Source of the DNA: UBA5359 sp002410925 [NCBI: bacterium UBP13_UBA5359]
GTDB taxonomy: Bacteria > UBP13 > UBA5359
Assembly (NCBI GenBank): GCA_002410925.1
Contig: DHPR01000023.1
Coordinates: forward strand, 1 to 32,120
DNA: 32,120 nucleotides
Direction of reading: 5' to 3'
The notes under the pieces were generated by a model, which was not told the DNA's origin, ran no database searches, and saw nothing but the letters and a program-made list of their open reading frames with translations. Shown in pieces: positions 1-8,977 of the stretch (the first letter of the stretch is position 1; each line of letters opens with the position of its first letter). Made by a program: the position numbers and the translations under genes.

Positions 1-1
1 A

Positions 2-88
2 TCCAAGAGCGCACCTATTCAGTATGCCTCAGATAGCGAAGCCAGAGAGAAGATGGATGAATTTATTGCCGGTAAGAGAGAAAGGTAA
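2..88 (+). CDS. C-terminal end of an unrecognised protein (partial)
   Basis: An open frame enters from the left edge and ends at TAA 86-88, giving 28 residues that finish in a charged, helix-like tail (around SEAREKMDEFIAGKRER). Nothing in this tail identifies a family. It lies 50 bp before the next gene on the same strand, and the gap holds that gene's ribosome binding site, so the two could be in one operon. The frame is an inference from the absence of stops and the sensible spacing; a short chance frame cannot be excluded. Confidence 0.45.
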   Translation, partial: SKSAPIQYASDSEAREKMDEFIAGKRER

Positions 89-138
89 GCCAAGGATGTA
101 TACTTTAAAAGATAGAATATATTCCGGAGGTGCGGGGA

Positions 139-1305
139 TTGAAAAAGCTTAGAGTAGGTGTCATAGGTTGCGGTAGCATAGCGGAGATAGCCCATTTCCC
201 CAGTATAGCCGGTATGCCGGATGTAGAGCTGGCGGCGGTATGTGATACCAAGGAGGAGTTTGCCGAGCATGCCGCTCGCAAATGGCAAGCCAAGGCCAGT
301 TACACTGATTACGAGAAGATGCTCAGTAAGTGCAAGTACTTGGATGCCGTTGTTATTGCTACTCCACCCAAGTTTCACCGGGAGCATGGTATGGCTGTAG
401 CCCAGGCTGGGGTCAATGTCCTGATAGAGAAGCCGTTGGCTTGCACCAATGAAGAGGCTTGGGATATAGTCAAGGCTGCTCGGGCGGCTGGCGTCAAGCT
501 GATGGTAGGCTGCGATCGACGTTTCTGGAGCCAGAACCAATGGGCCAAGGAATTGTCCCGATCCGGAGTCATCGGTAAAGTGGTCATGGGACGGGCCACC
601 ATGCATGAGCACGTCAAGTTCTATCAGGATAACATTGCTTTCACCGATTTTCGGCTTTATCCCGAAATTGCCGGCGGTAGCGCCGTCTCCGATACCGGTG
701 CACATGCCATCGATCTGTTGGTCTGGCTGATGGGCGCACCAGTAAAGAGGGTATTGGGTATAGCTGACAGGCGGGTGTTGCCGGAAGAGTATTCTCGGTG
801 CGATGATACAGCGGTAATTATGATGGAGCATGAGAATAAAGCCCTGAGCTATGTCAGTTGTAACCGCTTTAGTCCAGTTGTGTCCCAGTTTACTGAGCTT
901 TATGGCAGCGAAGGGACGATTATGACCAGTTCCGATGCGCAGAATCCTTATCAGAGCGCGCCGCTTGCGGTTTACACCAACAGAGATTACCGGCATGAAG
1001 AGCTGCCTGAACTGCTGAGAGAATACCGATGGCCTCAGGTGTTCTGGGCAGAGGATATCATTGCTGATTCAGTGCAGAAACGCTGGGTATCTCTTTATCC
1101 GCCACGGGAACCGAATAACTATGCCAACCTATGGAGGCACTTTGCCGATTGCATCATCAGCGCCACGGAGCCGCTTACAAGCGGCGAAGATGGAGCTCAT
1201 GCCGTTGAAGTTATGTGCGCCGTTTTCAGGTCAATGGAGACCGGCAGTTGGGTTGATCTGCCGCTACAGCAGGAAGTAATCCCGCCATATTACTGCAGAG
1301 ACTAG
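139..1305 (+). CDS. Gfo/Idh/MocA family NAD(P)-dependent sugar oxidoreductase
   Basis: Predicted cytosolic dehydrogenase that oxidises or reduces a sugar, cyclitol or sugar derivative with NAD(P). The N-terminus carries the Rossmann glycine motif GCGSIAE (residues about 10-16). The family's EKP motif is at about residue 97 (IEKPLACT), and the second domain has the D-T-G-A-H segment at about 185-189, where Asp and His are typical catalytic residues. Length (388 aa) is normal for the family. I prefer the TTG start at 139 because GGAGG at 126-130 is 8 bp upstream; the GTG at 130 overlaps that site. A PfkB-type kinase follows after 20 bp, which suggests an oxidise-then-phosphorylate sugar route. 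The exact substrate cannot be told from sequence. Confidence 0.9.
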   Translation: MKKLRVGVIGCGSIAEIAHFPSIAGMPDVELAAVCDTKEEFAEHAARKWQAKASYTDYEKMLSKCKYLDAVVIATPPKFHREHGMAVAQAGVNVLIEKPLACTNEEAWDIVKAARAAGVKLMVGCDRRFWSQNQWAKELSRSGVIGKVVMGRATMHEHVKFYQDNIAFTDFRLYPEIAGGSAVSDTGAHAIDLLVWLMGAPVKRVLGIADRRVLPEEYSRCDDTAVIMMEHENKALSYVSCNRFSPVVSQFTELYGSEGTIMTSSDAQNPYQSAPLAVYTNRDYRHEELPELLREYRWPQVFWAEDIIADSVQKRWVSLYPPREPNNYANLWRHFADCIISATEPLTSGEDGAHAVEVMCAVFRSMETGSWVDLPLQQEVIPPYYCRD

Positions 1306-1325
1306 TCGATTAGGAGCGTAACGCC

Positions 1326-2228
1326 ATGTGTGAGTATGATTTGATAGTTATTGGGCACATACTCAAAGAATGGATAATCTTTGCCGATGAACGAGAGATG
1401 GGGCCATTGTTGGGCGGCCCTGCTGCCTACAGTGCTGTGGCTGCCGCTCGATCAGGCGCCAAGGTAGGCCTGGTCAGCAGGGCCGGTAGGGATATGTCCG
1501 ATGAACTTCTGGAGGTACTGCGGAAGGCAGGTGTAGACATACTGGGTGTAGAGATAACGGATAGAGGTACTGAAAACAGGCTTGTTTACGATGAGGCGGG
1601 CAATAAACGGCTGGAGTTTCTGCATAAGGCGGGATTGTTGAAGTTCGGAGATATACCCGAAGCGTATCTCGATGCTCGGATGTTTCTGATTTGCCCCATA
1701 GACTATGAGATTCCGTTATCATTGTTAGAAGAGCTCTCTCTGTATCAGACAAATATGGCCGTAGACCTGGGAGGATATGGTGGCGCTTCCTCCCAAGTAG
1801 GCCGTTTGAGCGTACAGGAGAAGATATGCTATCTTGATGAGATACTGCCATGCTTCAACGTGGTAAAGGGCAGCAGGGAGGACATACAGCGGCTGTATAG
1901 AAACAGCATCTTCGGAGACGAAGAGTTTTTGACAAAGCTTAAGTTCAGTGGAGTACCGTTGGGCATAGTGACATGCGGAGCAGATGGCGCTCTGCTGCAG
2001 ATTGGGGAGGAAACTCACCGAGTGCCCGTGTTTACAGATAAAGCTGTAGATACTACTGGTGCCGGGGATGCCTGGTTCGGAGCCTTTTTGGCCGAATATA
2101 TAAAAGAGAAAGATGCCTATCAGGCTGCTGTATATGCTTCCAGGTTTGCCTCAATTATGGTGGAGAGCAGCGGAGGAGTGAATATGCTGCGCCTGCCTGG
2201 AAGGAGTGAGATACAAGAGAGGATTTAG
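1326..2228 (+). CDS. PfkB-family (ribokinase-like) carbohydrate kinase
   Basis: ATP-dependent kinase of a sugar, sugar acid or nucleoside, cytosolic. The C-terminal PfkB signature DTTGAGDAWFGAF is at residues 242-254 and contains the anion hole and catalytic Asp248. The N-terminal GGPAAYSA (30-37) matches the substrate-side glycine motif, and TCGADGALL (216-224) is the usual ATP-side strand. Length (300 aa) fits the family. AGGAG lies about 10 bp before the ATG, and the stop of the upstream oxidoreductase is only 20 bp away, so co-transcription is likely. The usual N-terminal G-(D/E)-x-x-x-D is replaced by GHILKEW, so the substrate may be atypical. Confidence 0.88.
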   Translation: MCEYDLIVIGHILKEWIIFADEREMGPLLGGPAAYSAVAAARSGAKVGLVSRAGRDMSDELLEVLRKAGVDILGVEITDRGTENRLVYDEAGNKRLEFLHKAGLLKFGDIPEAYLDARMFLICPIDYEIPLSLLEELSLYQTNMAVDLGGYGGASSQVGRLSVQEKICYLDEILPCFNVVKGSREDIQRLYRNSIFGDEEFLTKLKFSGVPLGIVTCGADGALLQIGEETHRVPVFTDKAVDTTGAGDAWFGAFLAEYIKEKDAYQAAVYASRFASIMVESSGGVNMLRLPGRSEIQERI

Positions 2229-2291
2229 TGCAATTGGAACAGGTATAAGGATAAAGAAAGAGAATTATATATATATAAGGGGGTGTGACGA

Positions 2292-2987
2292 ATGTCAAAG
2301 ATTGGCATAGGAACAGGGCGAGAAAGACATAACCTAATAGGATTTACACTTATTGAATTATTGGTCGTTATTGCTATAGTTGCAATTCTTAGTGCTATAC
2401 TCTTTCCTGTCTTCGGCAATGCCAGAGAGAAAGCCCGGCAGGCTGCATGTGCCAATAACTTGAGACAGATAGGCATGGCAATAAGCATGTATACGGAGGA
2501 TTATGATGGCTATTTCCCAGCAGCGCTGAAACCGGGGGTGGCAAAATGGGCGGAATTGCCTACCTTCCCGATTCCGGCAATGGCAGGCTATGGCAAGATG
2601 CCGATAGTCGAGTTTCAAAGTGATGGAGTTCAAACAATATTTCGTTGCCCATCCATGCCGCCGAAGGCAAGAGTGCCGGCAACTGAAATGGGTTATACGG
2701 ATTACACCGTAAACGTTTATGTATTTGCTTATCCGGGGCATAGCACGCCAATTTTTGCTGCCTTCAAGAACCTATCGGATATACAACGGCCTTCTGAAAT
2801 ATTGATGGTAGCCGATAAAACAAAAACACGCCCAGATGGGCTGGCTTTTACAATTGCTTCTTATTCTACTTTTTTTGGTACCAATCATTCTGGCGGCGGA
2901 AATGCCTGCTTTGTAGATAACCATGTTGAATGGATGCGCCCATTCGGGATAACGGATAAAAACGTGGATTGGCGATTATCACCATAA
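2292..2987 (+). CDS. Prepilin-like (pseudopilin) protein, H-X9-D type
   Basis: Class III signal sequence: a 17-residue leader ending in Gly17, then Phe18-Thr-Leu-Ile-Glu22, so a prepilin peptidase should cut and methylate at Phe18. A hydrophobic helix follows and ends in LFPVF. The next part, with [10 protein letters not shown] and NNLRQIG, is typical of the Armatimonadota/Lentisphaerota/Planctomycetota family. Near the C-terminus a His is followed nine residues later by Asp-Asn ([17 protein letters not shown]), a variant of the H-X9-DG motif. The ribosome site is a G-rich run (AAGGGGG, about 2278-2284). It stands 53 bp before a secreted DUF4091 protein, the same arrangement as other pseudopilins in this window. 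Likely anchored in the inner membrane and part of a type II secretion/type IV pilus-like system; the exact role is unknown. Confidence 0.88.
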   Translation: MSKIGIGTGRERHNLIGFTLIELLVVIAIVAILSAILFPVFGNAREKARQAACANNLRQIGMAISMYTEDYDGYFPAALKPGVAKWAELPTFPIPAMAGYGKMPIVEFQSDGVQTIFRCPSMPPKARVPATEMGYTDYTVNVYVFAYPGHSTPIFAAFKNLSDIQRPSEILMVADKTKTRPDGLAFTIASYSTFFGTNHSGGGNACFVDNHVEWMRPFGITDKNVDWRLSP

Positions 2988-3058
2988 GCAAGATGGAGTT
3001 TCTAGTTTTTATTACATAGTTATTACGAAAATCTGAAATTATGGAGGGAATGTTACAA

Positions 3059-6000
3059 ATGAAAATTAGGGCATATATAGCTGTAGTGCTTCTTTATATT
3101 GCTATTACCTTTGCCGGTAGTTGTTTTGCTTGGGGAAACTCGTCTCAGCTTCCTCGAGTAGCGCTGATTTATAGTGATAGGTTGGAGAGCCCTTCTCCTA
3201 AAGATGATTATGATGGCATATGCGGCAAGCTGGGATGGGTATTGGGAAAGTGGGAAAACAGGCAAGTAAGCGAACTGATAAAAAAATTAGATACCTACGA
3301 TGTGGTTATCTGTGGTAGACAGTATAATCTAGCAAACAAGCAGAATTTCGCTATATATGCTCAGGAGTGGAAGGCTTTTCTGGAGCGAGGAGGGATAATT
3401 CTCGTTGCGCCGGTTATGGATAGTGATACGAACTGGATACATGCCCTTGGCTCAGGATTTTTATTCAAGACCGAATCTAGTGGCGGCGGTGGACAGAATA
3501 CCGTCACTAATCCGAATGCTGACATGAGTTTTGAAAAAGTTGTATCACGTTGGGCTGCATTTAAAGATTGGTCATCGGAATGGTCTGTTGCAAACAGCAC
3601 TCCGGAGGGTATGCCGATAGTCATGTACCAGAGAGTAGGCAAAGGGATTATACTTGTTTCCACTGCTTACAGGGCAGGAAATAGCAGTTGGAGTTTCCCC
3701 TCCGAAAAAGACCTGAGCAGTATTTGGAACTATATGATCATGGAGCGTAATAAGGCCTCCTCAGTGGAAGTATCATTGCTATCTTGGGGAGATATTTCTC
3801 TTGGAGAGAATAATGCCTCGGTCGATATTAAAAATTTACGCAAAGAAGCGATAGATATAGTTATCAATATAGGCTCTGTAAAAAACAGAGAAATAACCTC
3901 TTGCAATACAACCGTAGAAGGCCGTATTGCTGCTGAGGGATCAAAAGCCTTCTCTATCCCTTACCGTATAACAAGCGATATACCTGACTTTCTGTTTCTC
4001 ACAGTAGCGGAAACAGGAAAGGGAACCTATTTTAGAACATGGCAAGGCGTCAATATAGAGGATTTGAAAAGGCTAATTGAAAGCATCAATGAAAAGAATG
4101 GAAAAATCGATGAGGGCTTTAATTCAATAAGAAAGTTCTGTGAGAAAATCCCTTCTTTGGGATGGATGGTTGCATTTGCAAATAGGCATGTTTGTGAGAA
4201 GGGAGATATTGATAAAATACTGGAGAAGTTGGAGAAACAAGTAATAGCCATAGCGGCTGTTGGCGATAAGCAAGCGTGGAAGAGTAAGTCGCTGGCTATA
4301 CACGATGTGCTCGCAAAAATAAACACCGAAGCTTTAAAAGTAGAAATCATGAAGAAGAGATTAAAGTCTTACAATGGCCTGGAAAGCCAACTTATAGCAA
4401 GAACAGCTGTTATTGCCAGAGTAACTTCACCTTACGATAAAATTTTTTTTGATCAACCCTTCTCTCTCTCAAGTAGTGACAGCTTGAAGTTTAAAATGGC
4501 TGCCAACGAGTATGAGAACGCACAGCTTGTTCTTATTCCTATTTCCAGAGAGGTGAAGAATATAAACATATATTGTTCCGATTTAAAGGATGTAAGGGGG
4601 CGTAGAATAACCGCCGGCAACATTAAAGTATGGAGAGTCGGTTATGTATATGAACAGGGGAAATGGTATCCCGATCCTCTTATACCGTGTAATGAGACAA
4701 GTATCGAGGCCAATAAAGTTGTCCAACCTTTTTGGGTAACAGTCCATACGCCTCCGGGAACAATTGCCGGTGAGTATACAGGAGTATTAACTGTCAGGAC
4801 AGGGCAGCCTGAACAGAGTATCTCTGTTCCTATATCTGTAAGCGTGTGGGATTTTGAGGTGCCTCGGGAATTAAATTTTCCTACTGATGTTACGTTACGT
4901 GTTAATCTCTTGGCCCGTTTTTTCTTTGGCGATAAAGCGGCTGAAGAACCGGAGAAATATATATCTCCGCAACTATGCAGGAAATATATGGAATTTCTGC
5001 TTAGCTATCGTTTGACGCCGACAAGGCCTTGGAGTTTTGAGGGAAGTGCTTTGGCCGGTATCCCGTATCTAGGCTGGAAAGAGAAAAACGGCCGCTGGCT
5101 GTTTGATTTTAAGGAATATGATAAGAATATCCAACTTATTTTGAACAAAGGAGGCAAGATGTTCTGCGCAGCTACCTTGCCAGGAGTACACCTTGCCGCT
5201 GGGATGAATTCTGAGAAGCTGAATTTTTTGTCATTAGATGTATATATCCCGAAAATTTACGAGCATCTAAAGAAAAAGGGATGGCTGAGTAAAGCCTACT
5301 TCTATGGTTGGGATGAGCCGTCAGCCAGAGTGCTTGATAAGGTACAAGCAGAAGCCGTTTTGTGTAAGCAGCTTGCACCTGAAGTCAAGATATTGGTCCC
5401 TTATAATTTGGGAAATGTTCTGGAGAACGGTCACGAAGATTGCGCGGATATATGGGTGCCGATGAGAGGGCTTTGGCGCAAGTCTCTTGAGGCACTGAGA
5501 GTAAAGGATAAAATCGTCTGGGGTTATCAGTGCGGTGGCGCCACAGCCGGATCATTGTATGGAATACCTGGTCCTAATATAGATAAATATGCATTGTTGT
5601 GGGTTGTAGAGAAGCTAAACCTGGAGGGGTTTCTTTTTTGGGGTACTGTCAGCCCGTGGAGATATAATGGAATTAATGACATTGAAAGGGATGGAACTCC
5701 AAAAATATCTTGGCGCTCCGGTTTTGGCGATGGATTGCTGGCATATCCGGCCGGCCATAAACCTGAGGATGGGCTTAATCCCTCTTTACGCTTGGAATTG
5801 TTAAGGGATGGATTGGAAATGTGGGAGTATTTTCATCTTTTAAAATTGAGGATTGGTGAATTGGAACGTAATGACAAAAAAGATGAAAAAGACATGGCGC
5901 TACTGATTAAGGAAAGCAAGAGTATTATCAAAATCAGCGATGATTTGGTTAAAGACGAGATGACATATAGTAACGATCACGAAAGATATGCAGGCAAGAG

Positions 6001-6061
6001 GGCGCTTATAGCAGAAAAGCTTGAGAAGATTAATAGTTGTCTGAAGAAGCGATCCAGATGA
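3059..6061 (+). CDS. Large secreted DUF4091-type glycoside-hydrolase-like protein
   Basis: Probable exported carbohydrate-active protein of about 1000 aa. A Sec signal peptide is clear (MKIRAYIAVVLLYIAITFAG, ending ..SCFA). Residues about 20-230 look like a GATase-type domain (VALIYSDR, VVICGRQY). A beta-sandwich region leads into a TIM-barrel-like part with a GWDEPS motif near residue 750, a likely active-site strand. The C-terminal segment LRLELLRDGLEMWEY (about 911-925) with an upstream WGTVSPWRY is the DUF4091 signature. I chose ATG 3059: GGAGGG at 3043-3048 sits 10 bp before it, whereas the earlier ATGs at 3041 and 3050 overlap or abut that site. The pseudopilin ends 71 bp upstream. Hydrolytic activity is inferred, not shown. 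Confidence 0.82.
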   Translation: MKIRAYIAVVLLYIAITFAGSCFAWGNSSQLPRVALIYSDRLESPSPKDDYDGICGKLGWVLGKWENRQVSELIKKLDTYDVVICGRQYNLANKQNFAIYAQEWKAFLERGGIILVAPVMDSDTNWIHALGSGFLFKTESSGGGGQNTVTNPNADMSFEKVVSRWAAFKDWSSEWSVANSTPEGMPIVMYQRVGKGIILVSTAYRAGNSSWSFPSEKDLSSIWNYMIMERNKASSVEVSLLSWGDISLGENNASVDIKNLRKEAIDIVINIGSVKNREITSCNTTVEGRIAAEGSKAFSIPYRITSDIPDFLFLTVAETGKGTYFRTWQGVNIEDLKRLIESINEKNGKIDEGFNSIRKFCEKIPSLGWMVAFANRHVCEKGDIDKILEKLEKQVIAIAAVGDKQAWKSKSLAIHDVLAKINTEALKVEIMKKRLKSYNGLESQLIARTAVIARVTSPYDKIFFDQPFSLSSSDSLKFKMAANEYENAQLVLIPISREVKNINIYCSDLKDVRGRRITAGNIKVWRVGYVYEQGKWYPDPLIPCNETSIEANKVVQPFWVTVHTPPGTIAGEYTGVLTVRTGQPEQSISVPISVSVWDFEVPRELNFPTDVTLRVNLLARFFFGDKAAEEPEKYISPQLCRKYMEFLLSYRLTPTRPWSFEGSALAGIPYLGWKEKNGRWLFDFKEYDKNIQLILNKGGKMFCAATLPGVHLAAGMNSEKLNFLSLDVYIPKIYEHLKKKGWLSKAYFYGWDEPSARVLDKVQAEAVLCKQLAPEVKILVPYNLGNVLENGHEDCADIWVPMRGLWRKSLEALRVKDKIVWGYQCGGATAGSLYGIPGPNIDKYALLWVVEKLNLEGFLFWGTVSPWRYNGINDIERDGTPKISWRSGFGDGLLAYPAGHKPEDGLNPSLRLELLRDGLEMWEYFHLLKLRIGELERNDKKDEKDMALLIKESKSIIKISDDLVKDEMTYSNDHERYAGKRALIAEKLEKINSCLKKRSR

Positions 6062-6149
6062 TAGAGCTATTTGGGCAGATTTGTAAACGTATGAAGAACA
6101 TCATGTATTGGTGTAAAGAATAATAAGCATCGAACGCGAGGGAACTGAT

Positions 6150-7457
6150 ATGAGAAAAATAATATCCTCTATCTGCATATTGTTGCTGGCGGCTTCTTTT
6201 ATGATGTTGTCTGGCTGCGGCAATAAAACTGAAGATGCCGACAAGGTCGTTATTTCCATAGCATGTACTTATTCGCCGACGGATACGGGATGTAAGATTA
6301 TCAATAAATCAATCGATGATTTCATGAAAATAAATCCCAGTATACAGGTGAAAAAGATGTGGTTTACCAAGGATTACTACCCTAAGTTGGCCACAATGAT
6401 TGCCGGTGGCACGCCCCCGGATATATTCAGAGTAAGTCCTGATATGGTTCCAATATATATACAAAAAGGTGTTGTGATGGCTTTAGATAGTTTTATCACC
6501 AAAAGTAACACGGTAAAGCTGGATGGGTTTTATCCGCAAGTCCTTTATAAATATATGTTCGACGGCAAAGTAATTGGTAAAGGGAAAATATATGGTTTTG
6601 GTACAGACTGGTCTCCTGATTATGCTCTATTTTACAATAAGGATATATTTGATAAAGCCGGACTGCCTTACCCGGATAGAAGCTTGAGTTGGAAAGAATT
6701 TAGAGATGCATCCCTAAAGCTGACAAGTAGGCAGGGGAAAAAGAGGGTGTTTGGGAGCTTGATAAATAACGTGTTCCTGCTGATCTATCAAAACGGGGGC
6801 CGGGTTTTTTCAAAGGATGGAAAGAAATGCCTGCTGGATAGCCCGGAAGCTATAGCAGCTTTTCAATATTTGGTCGACCTCAGAGTCAAAGACAAGGTTA
6901 TGCCTTCATATGCAGATATGCAGGAGGCCAGCCAACTGGAACTATTTCAGACTGGCAGGCTGGCTATGTTTCTATCCGGCAGATACTACGTTCCTATACT
7001 GAGAGATACTGTCAGCGGCTTTAGATGGGGAGTAGCTCCCGGGTTGCACAGCAAGGAGAGAGTCAACATGGTAACAGGCCCATGTGGCTGGGTGATGAGC
7101 AAGCGCACGAAGCATCCTGAAGCCGCCTGGAAGCTGATGGAGCATCTGGTGGTGGGAGATTGTGAAAAGGAGCTGGCCAAGGCCGGCTATAATATACCTG
7201 TAATCAAGAAGATAGCCGAATCGGAGCTTTTCCTAACCAATCCGATGCATCTGTCAGGGGTAAATAAAACCTTTATGGAGGAGGTGCGATATACTGTGCC
7301 CAGCCCGCTAACGCCATATCTGGCTACTGACAGATGGCAGAGCGTTGTCAAGGATGAATTGGATCTGGCTTATCTGGGAAAGCAATCTGCTGGGACTGCG
7401 GCGGTTAAGGCTGCTAAGATGATTAATCAGCTTCTTAGTGATGCAATGTCTCAGTAG
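6150..7457 (+). CDS. ABC-transporter solute-binding lipoprotein (family 1, sugar type)
   Basis: Lipid-anchored periplasmic or surface protein that should bind an oligosaccharide or sugar. The lipobox is L-S-G-C with Cys23 as lipidation site. The body has typical family 1 features: an early beta-strand (VVISIACTY), MIAGGTPPDIFRVSP at about 90-104, YNKDIFDKAGLPYPD at about 167-181 and GPCGWVMSKRTKHPEAAWK at about 309-327. Length (435 aa) is normal. GAGGGA at 6138-6143 precedes the ATG by 6 bp. No permease or ATPase gene is present on either side; an FAD enzyme follows after 41 bp. It must either borrow membrane components encoded elsewhere or act as a stand-alone glycan receptor. Confidence 0.9.
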   Translation: MRKIISSICILLLAASFMMLSGCGNKTEDADKVVISIACTYSPTDTGCKIINKSIDDFMKINPSIQVKKMWFTKDYYPKLATMIAGGTPPDIFRVSPDMVPIYIQKGVVMALDSFITKSNTVKLDGFYPQVLYKYMFDGKVIGKGKIYGFGTDWSPDYALFYNKDIFDKAGLPYPDRSLSWKEFRDASLKLTSRQGKKRVFGSLINNVFLLIYQNGGRVFSKDGKKCLLDSPEAIAAFQYLVDLRVKDKVMPSYADMQEASQLELFQTGRLAMFLSGRYYVPILRDTVSGFRWGVAPGLHSKERVNMVTGPCGWVMSKRTKHPEAAWKLMEHLVVGDCEKELAKAGYNIPVIKKIAESELFLTNPMHLSGVNKTFMEEVRYTVPSPLTPYLATDRWQSVVKDELDLAYLGKQSAGTAAVKAAKMINQLLSDAMSQ

Positions 7458-7498
7458 CTGCTTACAGAGGGCTGTTAAATATGAAGGAGAATTTGCAA

Positions 7499-8878
7499 AT
7501 GAATAAAAACAATATCCTGATTCCTGCGCAAGAAGTTCCTATTTTAAGGGAAGCGGAAGTAGTAGTAGCCGGTGGTGGCATTGCCGGTTTAGCGGCAGCA
7601 ATAGCGTCTGCCCGCTGTGGCGCTAAAACACTTCTCATTGAAAGATATGGATGTCTTGGTGGAACTGTAAGCGGTGTGCCTATGAAATGGGTAGGAGGCT
7701 ATAATGCCACAATTCACGGTGGTATCATGGCTGAACTTATAGATAAGCTTAGACAGGCAGATGGGATTATACGCGAATTTTACAATGAGAATGTCTCCGG
7801 CTATATGGTCGGTATGTATATTGATATTTTCAAAGCTGTTGCTTTGAAAATGCTTGAAGATGCAGGCGCCGAGTTGTTGCTGCATACATTGATAACGGAT
7901 GTAGTATCCGAAGGGCGTGAAATCACCGGCCTTGTAGTAGAAAATAAATCAGGCCGCCAAGTAATTTTAGGAAAGAGGTTTATAGATGCTACAGGGGATG
8001 GAGATGTAGCAGCAAGAGCCGGTGCTGCTTATTGGAAAGGGGATGAAGAGAGCGGCAAGATGCAAGCTATGACGCATTATGGTCCTGTTCTGGAAGGTGT
8101 GGATAACGAAGTATTGCTTGATTATATGCTGAAATATAAAGATAAATACCCTGAAGAAATCGTGGAGTGGAGCACCGACCTGCCAAGGTTCAGTTTTGCA
8201 GGATTTTCCAGGTTACTTAAAGATAGCCGTGAAAAAGGGATAATACATATGAATTACGATTGCATATGGATAAGTGGAGAGATTGGCACCAACAGAGTAA
8301 CCATAGACGGGAGTTTTATTCCATTTGTGGATGGTACTAACGTTTTGGATTTGACTTATGCTGAAACTGAATCGATAAAGCAGATCACGTCTTTTGTAAG
8401 TTTCATCAGACAGAATTTTCCCGGTTTTGAGAACAGCCATAGAAAGGATCGAGGAGGGTTCTCTATCGGCGTTAGAGAAACTCGGCGGGTAATGGGAGAA
8501 TATCTGTTGACAGAAGAAGATATATTGCAGGGAAAGAAATTTCTTGACGGCATAGGATGCAATTGTACTCCTATGGACATCCATAGCTCCAGAGGACATC
8601 AGAGCTGGACGCAGGTTAAGACTTACGATATACCGTATAGATGCCTTATATCTGCAACTATCGATAATCTTTTTATGGCCGGAAGATGTATCTCAGCTAC
8701 GCATAAAGCGTTGGCATCTATCCGTTTCATACCTTGCTGCGTTATTACTGGTCAGGCTGCAGGAACGGCTGCTGCTTTGACCGCCAAAAGGAATGTCTCT
8801 CTCAAAAAGCTGGATACAAATAAATTATTGACAGAGCTGAAGAAACAAGGAGCGATATTAAAAGCCAGCAACGTATGA
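7499..8878 (+). CDS. FAD-dependent oxidoreductase (FAD_oxidored family)
   Basis: Flavoprotein with an N-terminal dinucleotide fold, VVAGGGIAGLAAA at about residues 22-34, and the following acidic end of strand two (LLIERYG). ATGDGDVAARAG at about 164-175 is the second FAD contact typical of this family. The C-terminal part (FMAGRCISATHKA, about 392-404, then GQAAGTAAAL) closes the FAD site. These proteins accompany sugar and polysaccharide genes in many bacteria, but the substrate is usually unknown. I favour ATG 7499, with AAGGAG at 7484-7489 nine bases upstream, over ATG 7481, which has only a weak AGAGGG. No signal peptide is visible, so it is probably cytosolic. Confidence 0.87.
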   Translation: MNKNNILIPAQEVPILREAEVVVAGGGIAGLAAAIASARCGAKTLLIERYGCLGGTVSGVPMKWVGGYNATIHGGIMAELIDKLRQADGIIREFYNENVSGYMVGMYIDIFKAVALKMLEDAGAELLLHTLITDVVSEGREITGLVVENKSGRQVILGKRFIDATGDGDVAARAGAAYWKGDEESGKMQAMTHYGPVLEGVDNEVLLDYMLKYKDKYPEEIVEWSTDLPRFSFAGFSRLLKDSREKGIIHMNYDCIWISGEIGTNRVTIDGSFIPFVDGTNVLDLTYAETESIKQITSFVSFIRQNFPGFENSHRKDRGGFSIGVRETRRVMGEYLLTEEDILQGKKFLDGIGCNCTPMDIHSSRGHQSWTQVKTYDIPYRCLISATIDNLFMAGRCISATHKALASIRFIPCCVITGQAAGTAAALTAKRNVSLKKLDTNKLLTELKKQGAILKASNV

Positions 8879-8977
8879 AGGAAGATACATGTGAATACTA
8901 TACGAGCATAAATGACTTCCCGTCTTAGCAAGTTAAGATAAAAATGTTGACAAAAATAAACTAGGAGGAAAAGTGAA

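Noticed and set aside
130-138. GTG 130 as the start of the Gfo/Idh/MocA gene
   Set aside because: It overlaps the GGAGG that correctly positions TTG 139.
8947-8975. TTGACA at 8947-8952 before the GH130-like gene, possible promoter
   Set aside because: No -10 box at the right distance; the bases 16-18 downstream are the ribosome site and start codon region.
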